Shown here one piece after another: positions 11,501 to 27,861 of a stretch of 64,000 nt of DNA. The notes beneath the pieces are model-generated. The model searched no databases and was not told where the DNA came from. It saw only the letters and a program-made list of their open reading frames with translations. The DNA is from Halichondria panicea (Eukaryota > Porifera > Demospongiae > Suberitida > Halichondriidae): assembly GCF_963675165.1 (NCBI RefSeq), contig NC_087380.1, positions 2,967,803 to 3,031,802 on the forward strand. Reading direction: 5' to 3'. Every line of letters starts with the position of its first letter. Within the stretch, counting starts at the first letter, position 1. A program made the translations under genes and the position numbers.

Positions 11501-13822
11501 GAATCAGTTGTCACTAATTACACGCACACTAATGACAGCCACACACACACAATGGCCACACACACACAATGCCAGAGCTAGCCAGGAGAATCAGCAAACA
11601 ATCAAACTCTATAAGTGTGGAGGCTATAAATCAAATAATGACTCATATTATAGTCTACACAAGAGACATGCAGTGCCAACTTTATTGATGGGGATAGTTG
11701 AAGCTCATGGGACATTGCTCTCGACTTTACTGGACTTAATTATTGGACTTAATTCTAGAGAAGTTCGAGAAGTTCAACAGAGTGGGTGTCCATGCATATC
11801 ACATGACATAGAGAGGAGGACACAAAGACAACACGACTCACCTGGATGTTTGAGCTGCCATGTTGCTGACACAGCAGTTCCAGCTTGCCCCGTAACCAAC
11901 AGCTCATAAGTTCCTGGGGTAACCATGGTCATAATCACCAGCGAGAATAGTCTGCCCTGAGCTGTTACTATGTAATTGTCAAGATCAGGTGATATAGCGA
12001 CACCATTCATCCTCCACTGAGCAGAGAGAGTAGCGGCTTCTGGTGAGGTGACGTCTACTGATAGTTCAAAGTTCGTATGAGAAGGGGACACGTAAACTAT
12101 TCTCTCGGGTGGAGTTCGACTGACTTCCAGAACTGTGAAACATAGTAACACAAAACGTCAACACAGAATTATTATGATGGATTTCAAATTAAAGCTATAC
12201 AATCCCCATGCTAGCCTCGATTCCAGGCCGCACTGTTGAGGCCATGTGAAGGAGGCTATCCCCATGCATGAGCGCCTCGGGTTTATATCGTAGCCCTAGT
12301 CAGTGTGTGCTAATGAACAGGACTGGCACCTCCTCAGAACTGTGAGGGGACTCTTTTACTCAAAGGAAGACAGTTCCCCATTAGGGGTGTGTAAACAGGT
12401 GTGACTTGCACCTGGGAGACAAGACTTGTGAAGTATTCATTACTAACGATTTACAACTGAGGTGAGGTATTTAATTGTGATGAAAAACTCTCCACTCAAG
12501 CAAGACTGAGTTTGAGTTCTAAGTGTGCAATGGACCATACAATAGTCTGCAACATTATTATATTACACACGCCATAAAAGTTGCTGAACAACAATCAACC
12601 ATTTATAGGGGTCACAACGAGCCAACTTTCTATAGAAGTGCTTGGTCCCCCCACCTTCCCCCCACCACCACATTAACCCAACCCAAACTCTAATGGACTC
12701 AATACACTCCCTAACAAATTGTCTAAGACAAGCCCCAAACTAACTGAATTTGGAGGGTGACTGGGGCTCAAGAAAACAGACAAAATCATAATTATTCCCT
12801 ATAGCTAATAGCATAATAATAATAATAATAAATCAAGACAAAGGACAACACTAATATTTAAAATTAATGGTCATGCCACTCTTTTTTAGAAGAAATAGCA
12901 CCGCTCAATTAATCCACTATTTGAAAGACAGCTAATAATAATACACCCATCTACTTACCTGCAAAGGAATACATGCAAGCAAAGGCTTGAGCTTGAGTGC
13001 ACTGCAGATTCACCAGAGTAGATCCTTGCACTGCTACACAAGTCAACTGGTTGCCAGTTGTCGATCCCACAAAGCTTTGGTTGTTGCGAATAACTTCAGG
13101 TGCCATTTCTCCATCTACAGTCACCCTTCTTCCTTCACTGTTGTATGTATACCCGATCCACAACTGTCTCTCTTCCAAGAGCCCCTCAAGGTATCGGGAA
13201 AGAAGTTTAAACTGCGACAAATCGCTAATGCTAAGAAGAGAGCCGCCATTTTCACGGCAAAACTGCGAGGCTGCGTCAAATTCCAGGCTCTGATCAATGA
13301 CGCCAAAACAAGACGAGCAATCTCCATAGGGATATTGATTTGCCGGGCACTCAATTGATAGAGACAAACCTGCACAAGAAAAATTAGGAGTGTTATGTGA
13401 CAACATTTTGTAGAACTCTAACAAAAAAAGTTTGTAATGAACGGCACAGTTCTAACAACGTTTAGTTCTGACAACATTGTTTTGACAGCACCACAACAAG
13501 TCAACCCCCCACTAACTGCTGTGGGGGGCCTATTGTGTACAAATTCCCACAATTCAATGGCGACTAGAAGTCAATGACCCGGTAATTGTTTATGCTAGCT
13601 ATCAGAGCTGGTGCAGTAAACATGCAGTAAGCAAGCTGAAACACGTACAGAACTAAGTATTTCATGCCGCCACAAGATAGACAGATAGAGATCTCAATCT
13701 CGTGAATTTAAGTAGTTATAGCTTCTAATATTACAACTTAGGTAAATTTATAGTTTAATAGAGCACTGCAACTTACCAAGGATGGAGAAGAAACTAATTG
13801 TGGTGATCAGTAAGCACCTCAT
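5583..13822 (-). CDS. Single-pass receptor: C-type lectin, four Ig, two FN3, TM, long tail
   Basis: Ten exons join in phase to about 1,117 residues: 13822-13777 (signal peptide MRCLLITTISFFSILG), 13369-12959, 12132-11842, 10799-10503, 10338-10021, 9249-8947, 8765-8466, 7963-7752, 7124-6841 and 6474-5583. Exon 2 is a C-type lectin-like domain (FCRENGGSLLSISD, LWIGYT, terminal FACMY). Exon 3 is an Ig-like fold without cysteines. Exon 4 is I-set-like (AAFECK, ITWYKD, DAGQYHC). Exons 5 and 6 are further Ig domains. Exon 7 and exons 8-9 are FN3 domains (GPWSD near the end of the second). The membrane helix (GLLLIYICVPVGVVLLVG) is followed by CCCRQGKR. The Ser/Thr/Pro-rich tail has a YDSL motif and ends in PPTSEP. 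Introns around the domains are phase 1. I chose the donor at 6840 because it keeps the frame into the tail. The ligand is unknown; adhesion or recognition at the cell surface is inferred. Confidence 0.85.
9606..9660. mobile_element. 55-bp miniature element with 9-bp target duplication
   Basis: It starts TAGCCTCGATTCCAGG and ends GTGAAGGAGGCTA, giving short inverted ends TAGCCTC. It is flanked on both sides by GCACATGAT (9597-9605 and 9661-9669). It lies in an intron of the lectin/Ig receptor gene. A second copy with a different 9-bp duplication is at 12212-12258. Confidence 0.75.
12212..12258. mobile_element. 47-bp miniature element with 9-bp target duplication
   Basis: Same family as 9606-9660: TAGCCTCGATTCCAGGCCGC at one end, ATGTGAAGGAGGCTA at the other. 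It is flanked by TCCCCATGC on both sides (12203-12211 and 12259-12267). It lies in the intron between the lectin exon and the first Ig exon. Confidence 0.75.
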
Positions 13823-15787
13823 TCTTGTGTGAGCTGCAAGGAAGTTAGGCTAGTAGCTGTAATCTAACACACACACATCCTAGCTTGCACATCACTACTG
13901 ACTTTTCATACAGAGGTATAAGCTAATTAGGTAACCTCTTCAAAATAATATTTAAATATTCACACAACATTAGGTTTTCTTACTTGTGATGCACTTTCAG
14001 CTTAATTTCTAAGAGCATTGGTAGCTTGTATTCTCCTGCACAAATACTAAATTGGGGGTGGATCTCGGCATCTTTATAAATAGAAGTGATTCTACACTTC
14101 CTCCTCAACAGGAAATTATCACAGAAATGAGGGCGACTCCAATTCAAGTCCAATCAGTCTTAGTCTCGAATTTCAGCCTCTTTCCATTTTGTACACAAAA
14201 TTGGGGAGGGCGTGGCCAGCTACAATCAGTCATCTTTCTCCTGCTTCTTTTGTCTCTTTTCTTCACTCGTCCATGAGTTTAGCCTTAGCCTAGAGCTTAA
14301 TAGATCTACCAGTCAAGCGACTCCAGAACTGTTCCTACCCATTGGCTAGATCTCAGCTCCCTGGCCGGCTAGGCTGGAGAGACCTCTTATGCAAGGAGCG
14401 GCTGATTCATGAGACTAATTGGCCAAATGTTCACGCAGCAGTACTGCGCATGCGTACTCAAAGGTTTATTATGTGGCGAGTATATAGCCTCCTTCGCAGC
14501 CTCTCCTTTTTCTGTTCTTGGAGGAACAAAGAAAGAAAGAAGGAAGCAACTAAGAAAAAGGAGAGCCTGCCTTGCTAAGTCGCGTGATCCCCTACTGACA
14601 TAGACAAATTTTAACGAGCGTGGGCGAGAGAAAACCTCAATAACTGTCCTCCCACACAGTACTTGGAGCGCATTTACCAGGAACATAATCTGTTATGAAC
14701 AGTACAGTACAGTACAGTGCAGTAGAGTCAGCCTTTGTGAGACCTTTAGTCAGTAGAGGAAGTATGAAAGACTAGAGTAGAGTAAACTATACTGCTGTAA
14801 TAATTATATCTACTAATCAAGTGGGTCTGTTCTGAACTCAGGAAAAAAAACTGAGCTAAATTTAGATATTTAGTCTCTTTAGTCTTTACTAGGTAAGCCC
14901 TCGTCTACGATGTTGATTCTGGCTTACTATCTAGGATGCTAACAGCTTTTATTTAGAGTTTGCAATGCGTAGGCATGCTGTAGCTTTTGCTCTGTCAGGC
15001 TCCGCCCAGCTAGTGATTGCCCACGTTCATTTTCACTTGTCTACCACTCGTCTACCGTCACGCGACTTAGCAAGGCAGGCTCTCCTTTTTCTTAGTCTCT
15101 TCCTTCTTTCTTTCTTTGTTCCTCCAATTAGTCCCGTATTTTATCTTATTGAACTATGACAAAGAACATGCTAAGGAGGCTAGCGAGTATAGTGGCAAAC
15201 ATACTAAAAAGGAAACACTTTAGTGACATCTGTACCAAGAAACTGTATCTGTCGATGATAAAGAAAATTGTACAGATATAAAGTCTTATATAATTATATA
15301 TACAACAGTGACAGTGACTTTGCTGAGAAGGAAACTCAAGTCCATCGCATCTCTCCATATTGAGGTATAATAATTATATGCTTTTTGCTCATGATTTTAG
15401 CGATAATTGCAGGGGTTAATAATTATGGTACATATATATCCCACTGCTATACTGTTGCTATGTGCAATATGCAGCATCAAGCCATTCGTAATTGAATGAT
15501 CAGATACTGGTGTCTTTGTGAGCAGAGATGCAAGTAGCTAGCTGGGACTAAACTCTTTCAGTTATTTTTGTAGAAGCTGTGGTGTATTTTGTATTGCTAT
15601 AGGGATGTAAACTAGTCATAACACGTGCACTCGGAATGCATGGTGTATATTGCACTCAGCCCTCATGCATGCTTCAGTGCAATATACAATCTCCGACACT
15701 CAGTATAGACTATAATTAACATAGCATAAAACTAATGACCTGTTACTGAGTACTGAACTTCGTCATACATGCAGCTATAATTGAAAC
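13823..15787. other. Intergenic region between divergent receptor and beta-helix genes
   Basis: The two flanking genes point away from each other, so both promoters should lie here. A TGCGCATGCG (NRF1-type) sequence is at 14445-14454. A large inverted-repeat element occupies 14520-15125, and one half-copy of the 'GGCTGATTCATGAGACT' hairpin family sits at about 14400-14416. A short foldback pairs 15643-15655 with 15676-15688. No exon was recognised. Confidence 0.5.
14520..15125. repeat. Inverted-repeat element with 68-bp arms
   Basis: The arm at 14520-14587 (GGAGGAACAAAG ... CTAAGTCGCGTGA) is repeated almost perfectly in reverse complement at 15058-15125. Weaker pairing continues inward through GAGCGTGGGC and CCCACGTTC. 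A third copy of the GCAG(G)CTCTCCTTTTTC motif precedes the left arm near 14497, giving a nested hairpin. No ORF above background lies inside. It is probably a non-autonomous foldback element of about 606 bp. Confidence 0.65.
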
Positions 15788-18700
15788 ATGATACTGCTGA
15801 TAATTTTGCTACTTTCGGCTCAAATTCCACCACGAGTATCACCTGTTGCAATTTACATAACACCAACGATACCCAAAATACCTTGTCCTTCGAATTACCT
15901 TTGCATGGACCTATCTGAGTACTCTCATTTAAACGATAAGAAGAACAACACTGAATTAGTTTTACTCCCTGGTGAACACGTTCTAAACAGACCACTGCTT
16001 TTTAAGAATCTAGAAAATATCTCTCTTTCCGGAGTTTGGAGTAGCTATGTGTTACCAAATATCAAATGCTCCTATAACAGTGGTAGCATTACATTGGATA
16101 CAACAAACAATTGTATTATCAGTAACATAACGTTCAGTGGGTGCCAAAAACTAATCAGTCCTACAGTTTCCATCACTAGAAGTCGAAATATTTCTGTTGT
16201 GAGCTCCACATTTTCAGGGAGTGCACTCAGTAGTGCTTTGTTTTTTGAGTTGTGCATTGGTGTGACGATATACAATACACACTTTATTGGAAACCACAAT
16301 ACTAATGGAGGAGGAGCTTTGTTTATTGTGCGCAGCAACACTCAAATTATTGACTGTGTGTTTGCTAATAATAGTGCAACAAACGGTGGAGCTATCTACG
16401 CTGGGGATAGTGTGATCAAACTTCAAGCTAGTCATTTTCAGAATAACACGGCGATAAATGGTGGTGCTTTGTCAATTTTTAGTGGATTTCTATTCATCTC
16501 CGAATCATTTTTTGATCATAATGAAGCTTTAAAATACGGAGGGTCCTTGTATTGTTTCAAAAATTATACATTAGTCATTAATGACAGTACATTCATCAAT
16601 GGAAAAGCTCTGTCAGGTGCAACAATCTTGCTGTACGAAGGAAACACATCGTTATACAAATGCTCATTTTTAAACAATAGCGCAAGCTTTGGTGGTGGAG
16701 CACTATATACTCAGAATGCTGTTGTGACAATTGAACACTCTGTTCTCACCCTAAACTTTGTTTATGATAGAAACAACAGTATCACTTTTGGTGGTGCTAT
16801 GTATATTAACAACGGTAGTATCGTTACTGTCAAACATTCCCAATTCTTGGGTAACTATGCTCACGGCTTTGGTGGTGCTATATACTCATCTATCAACACC
16901 AGTCTCTCTGCATACGAAACCTACTTTGAACAGAACTACAATCTGATTAAAAGTAATACAGATTTTGGAGGAGGTGCCCTGAGTCTATCTGGCAATAGAT
17001 ACATTTTAGTCAACTGTTCGTTTGTAGAGAATGAAGCTGGTAGAGGAGGAGCAATATTAAACTACTTTGCTAAATGGGTTTATATCAAGTCATGCATTTT
17101 CAGAGGCAATACGGCCTGGTCTCATGGCGGTGCTTTGCATACTTGTGAGTTATGCCGTACACAACTAGACGACAGTGAGTTTAGCAGAAATACAGCTCAA
17201 ATTGGTGGTGCCATATATGCACAAGGCTCAAAAATCAACAGCAGTGGCTATCTAATTTTCACAAATAATTCGTGCTTAAACCGAGGTGTTGTGTACTTTC
17301 ATAACTGTGATGTTAAATTTCATGGTGAGGTGTGGTTTGTCAATAATAAAGGCTCTCTGTTTTTGTTCGCAACTGGTATTACTTTCATGAATAGGAGCAT
17401 TTTTCTTCAAAACAAGCAACCGTACTTATCTGATGAAGGTGGTGCAGCTACATTCATCGAAAGCAATGTGGTAATTTATGGACAATTTGTAATGTCATAC
17501 AACAAGGCTAGATTTGGTTGAGCTATGTACATTTCAAATTCGAACCTTTTTGCAACATTGAAATCTCAATTTGAATTAACCAATAACACGGCTCTTTTCT
17601 CAGGGGCTGCAATCTATTGCATTCAAGCTCAGTTGATACTCGGGGCAAAGATATTGATAGAAGGAAATAACGCCTTTCAGAATGGTGGTGGGATTATGGC
17701 ATCAAGCAGTACGATTGTGATAATGGCAAATCAGTTAAAGCTAGCCCATAATCGAGCGAAATATGGAGGCGGTATGTATTTGCAAAACTCACTGTTAATT
17801 ATACAGAAACTTGTCCTACAAAAACTTCCTCATTATTTTATCGACTTCTCAGAGAACACTGCCGATTATGGAGGAGCAGTATTCGTCAACGATGCTAGTA
17901 ATTCAGATGTGTGTAGCAATAACTCCACAACCGACAATGAAGCCAATTGCTTTTTGCAAATTGTGCGAATCTACTCACTCTCTGATTTACGCGATCAAAC
18001 ACCGCCTGCTATTTTGTCAGCTTCATTCTCGAACAATACAGCTAGATATGGTGGCAATTCCATATATGGAGGTCTCCTTGACAGGTGTACACTGAGTATT
18101 TTCAGTGAGTTTCGTGCTGTCTACTCAAACATGAACTACAATTATAATGCAGTATCAATTCTAAATGTAACTACAAAGTTAGAAGACATCAACTCTATCA
18201 GTTCTGATCCTGTCCGTGTGTGCTTTTGTGAAAATGAAAGCCTAAATTGCAACTATGAGCATTCCACGATTTACGTACGGAGAGGTCATCCTTTTAATAT
18301 TTCTTTAACAGCAGTGGATCAAGTATTGAATTCATTACCAGCAAATATTCTGGTATCAGTATCAAGTATCGCTGGATTGGACGAAGGACAAACAAATCAA
18401 TCCATATCATCAGCATGCACAGAGTTGGAATATAATATTTATTCTCCTAACAATGTGGAAGAAATGATGCTTTATGCTGAAGGTCCCTGCATGGGCAAGG
18501 GCATATCGCAGCGTAATATTAAAATCTACTTTGAACCATGCACTTGTGCAATCGGATTTCAACCCAGTAATTCAAGCAGCACTTGTGAATGTATTTGTGA
18601 TAATAGGATAAGCTCAGTTGTCACAAATTGTACTTCAAACCGAACTATAAACAAGCAAAATGACTTCTGGTTGACATTTTCAAATGAAACGATCCCCAAT

Positions 18701-20272
18701 GGTTTCCTGATTTACAAGTACTGTCCGTATGACTATTGCTTGAGTGCATTTAAGCGACCAATACCGATAGACCTCAATGTTCCTAATGGAGCTGATAAAC
18801 AGTGTGCTTTCAATCGATCAGGAAGGCTATGTGGATCTTGTATACCTGGACACAGTCTCATTTTTGGCAGCTCAAAATGTCTCAAATGTTCGAATTCATA
18901 TCTTGCATTATTGGTAGTGTTTGCAATAGCTGGAATTGTCCTTGTTTTGTTTCTTCTGATTTTTAACATGACGGTAGCTACTGGTACAATGAATGGACTC
19001 ATATTCTACGCCAATATTGTTATTGCTAATCGCTCAGCATTTCTCCCTGACAAAATGCCAGCAGTATTGTCTGTCTTCATTGCTTGGATAAACCTTGATC
19101 TAGGTATTGAGACATGCTTTTACAATGGAATGGACATGCACGCTAAAACTCTACTACAGGTGGTGTTTCCCACGTATGTTCTTACACTAGTATTAATCCT
19201 GATATTCATTTGTAAATATTCGGAACGATTTGCTGCCCTTATTGGGAAAAGGAATCCAGTTGCAGCTCTCGCCACATTAGTTATCCTGTCCTTCACCAAG
19301 TTTATCCGGGTAATAATAACTGGTCTATCTTTTGGCCATTTGAAACTACCTGATGGTACTTCAGATACAGTATGGTTGCCGGACGGTAATGTCCTTTTTC
19401 TAGCGACTGAACACTTATTTAGGTTTGTAGTGGTTGCCACAATCATCATGGCTGGTTTTGGATATGTGCTACTGTTACTTCTTGAAAAACGCTGCAGAAA
19501 ATACTCAAAATGGAGGCTAATGAAGTACTTAAACAATACTAAGTTACATGGATTCATGGATGCATACTACGCACCTTTCAATCCGCAACACTGTTACTGG
19601 GTAGGTCTGTTGCTACTGACTCGTATAGCACTTTATATGCATGCAATTGGATTTAACTCTGAACCCACGCTTGAACACAAAGCAACCTTGCTTGCTATCA
19701 TAGGAACTGTCTTTTTTCTTCTCCTCTTGAAGCAGCTACGAGTAAGAGTGTATAAAAATTGGATTATCGATCTTCTAGAAACTTCATTTCTTGTAAATCT
19801 CGGTATATTTGCTGCTGGAACATACCACATTTTGAGCACAGAGACAAAAGAACAACAGTTGACACAGCTTGTATTTGCTAGTGTGTCAGTGAGCATAGCT
19901 ATGCTTACCTTCCTTGTAACTTGCTTGTACCATGTGTACGCTTTCCTCATTTCAAATTCACCCTTGGGGAGATGCTTCGGAAAATGTGTACGGAATTGCT
20001 TTCAAAGAAATGTCATCCATGGAAGGAATGCTGCACACGGTGCAGTACCTCACGAAAACATACAACATACAGCTTTAGAAGTAAGAGGCAACAATGCACA
20101 ACAAACGGACAGCTACAGAGACAGTATGCTGAGAGAACCTGATCTCGATATACTGGCTCCTCTTACAGAAAACGACTGGAAGATTGAGAATCAACAATTA
20201 CCTCCTGCTCCACAGCCGCTAAAAAACGTCGTTACCTACTCTGTGATTGAAAGAAGACCACCCGTACAATAA
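15788..20272 (+). CDS. Beta-helix-repeat multi-pass membrane protein, interrupted by one in-frame TGA
   Basis: An intronless 1,495-codon frame is broken only by TGA at 17519-17521. The part before it (577 codons) starts with a signal peptide (MILLIILLLSAQIPP). It carries many parallel beta-helix repeats of the GGA(I/L/M)Y and N.(S/A)...GG type, as in the chlamydial Pmp-like proteins common in sponges. After the stop the repeats continue (915 codons from the ATG at 17525). A Cys-rich segment follows (NRSGRLCGSCIPGHS, SKCLKC), then roughly eight to ten hydrophobic helices from about 18895 to 19950 (first YLALLVVFAIAGIVLVLFLL), and a polar tail ending RRPPVQ. The interrupting codon sits where the repeats have Gly: ARFG-stop-AMYISN against FGGAMYIN elsewhere, so a single G-to-T change from GGA explains it. 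Function is unknown; a large ectodomain on a multi-pass membrane anchor. Confidence 0.85.
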
Positions 20273-20746
20273 TTACACCATTATAATTATTGAGTTTATA
20301 ATAATTTCACAGACAGTACCCATAAAGCTATAGATAGAGATATACATGGTTATGACACATGCAGTCATAATAATTATAGACACCCGTGTAGAAATAATAT
20401 TCGATTATTTTTAATTTAATATACATGCACTAGTTTTTATCTCACTGTCCTTTTCCTCATCAACATGCACTTTGCTCAATAATGTATTGTTGGATATTAT
20501 AAATTGACTTTCTATAGTCCATGAGAATACTACACACAAACACACAATGGGAATGGGAATGATGCTGTGCAAACTAGAGGATTGCATGTCAAAGACAAGA
20601 CAGGTGTGAAATGATAAAAAAATCAAATCTATATAATAGAGAATGCATACATTGTACGGAGATGGATGATGGATAATAAGCACACTAATACATAAAAGTG
20701 AAGACCAGTATTAAAAAAAGAGACCTAAACATGATACGAGTATGAG
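20273..20746. other. Convergent 3' regions, no gene seen
   Basis: The beta-helix gene (+) and STK11 (-) converge here. The AT-rich sequence with TAATTAT runs probably holds both polyadenylation regions. No exon or repeat was recognised. Confidence 0.5.
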
Positions 20747-26491
<5,745 letters not shown>

Positions 26492-27861
26492 TTAGTGTCT
26501 CAACACTTGAGAGGAATTTCTACGATCGGGGGAAAGTGATTTACAAATAATTATTTAGACTGAATTTTAGCTTACAAAAGATACAAATAATAGCTCACAA
26601 ATGCATCAATATACACGTATACACAGAGCTTCCTTGTTTGACCTCAAAGGATACAATATTCAGGCTTCTGTTGGAGGTATTGGTTCATGGTAGGGGACTT
26701 TCCAGTACACACACTCCAAGACTACTATAACAGGGGCCTCTAATCAAGAGGGAACTCTTGGGTTACATCTATTAGCTCAATACAATAATAGTTGTAACGA
26801 ACACCCACCTCAAATTCTTCAAATGAAAAGGAGAAAAACGAGCAAGCCAAGGCAACCAGCTACAATATACAATATACACACACCCAGTCTCAGTCGCTAG
26901 TGTTAAGAGCAAGCTTCACAATCAAGGTCCTATAACAAAGTATCACCATGCCGAACATGCACTGAGGAAACTCACACCATGTACACTAGCACTAACTGGA
27001 ATTTATATTAATACATTTTGCCCAATATGAAAGACTATTAAAGCAGTAATAAAACAGTCTGACACAGTGCCAGCACTATTGTCAAACAGTACACATTCAT
27101 TATAGGCTGCAGTAGTGTTAGACAACGAGTGTGTACATGTATGAACAAGGCGTTAGCATCTTTCCTGCAAAGGTTACAAGGCTTTATTTTGACGACAAAT
27201 TAAAGTTGAACGCCGGTGCTTAGAAAGTACCTACGTACGTGTTGGTTGGAGTGTTTTAGCACTGTGTGGTCAATGAAATTAATGGTGCACACTAACTATT
27301 GCTGTGTAGTGAAGGTATCTTTTTATACACTTACCCTGGCTCTTAGATTTGAAGGGCAAGCAACTCTCAGAACAGGAGCTAGCTTCACCAGACTCTCATA
27401 GCAGTTGTCCACCCTCGACCTCTGTCTCCAAATACAACTTCTCTTGGTCTTGTGACAGTCACGCTGGCTTGAAAACTAACTAGCTCTTTCGTCAAAGGTC
27501 ATTAGGGCCGACCCCACAAGAAGGTCATTTTGCATGCAAGTCTAGCAAGCCACGCCCCTTCTTTGGGGTTTTGTGTGTGTGAAGGGGCGTGGCTAGACTT
27601 GCAAGACTAAACACCTTCTCTGTCACATGTGTTGCTGTTTTTGGAACTGCTGGAAACAAGATTTGCAGGCTCCAGTGGAGTAAGACAGGTGTGTATGCAT
27701 GCAGGCTACATTTAGATTACATCACCTATGCTGCTAAAAAGCTTTCGTAGCTTGAAACTGCTTTGCACTACACAGCCTATAATTAATTAATCCCCTCAAG
27801 CTAGCTATAGCTATGTGAAGTTAATTACGCTATTACTATGTGATCTGCAGAGGCTGAGAAG
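26492..27861. promoter_or_regulatory. Divergent STK11 / sorting nexin intergenic region
   Basis: STK11 (-) and the sorting nexin gene (+) start on either side of this 1.37-kb stretch, so both promoters probably lie here. A donor-like GACAG/GTGTGT at 27688-27689 and an acceptor CTGCAG ending at 27850, just before the SNX start, suggest a 5'-UTR intron. A hairpin repeat lies at 27533-27605. Core promoter motifs are not obvious. Confidence 0.4.
27533..27605. repeat. Short perfect hairpin (GC-rich stem)
   Basis: GCAAGTCTAG and then CCACGCCCCTTC on the left pair with GAAGGGGCGTGG and CTAGACTTGC on the right, around a TTTTGTGTGTGT loop. It may be a miniature element or a structured 5' regulatory sequence. 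Confidence 0.55.

Noticed and set aside
17519-17521. Programmed readthrough at the TGA
   Set aside because: The downstream context GCTATG is not the CTA-type context of known metazoan readthrough; a point mutation or error is simpler.
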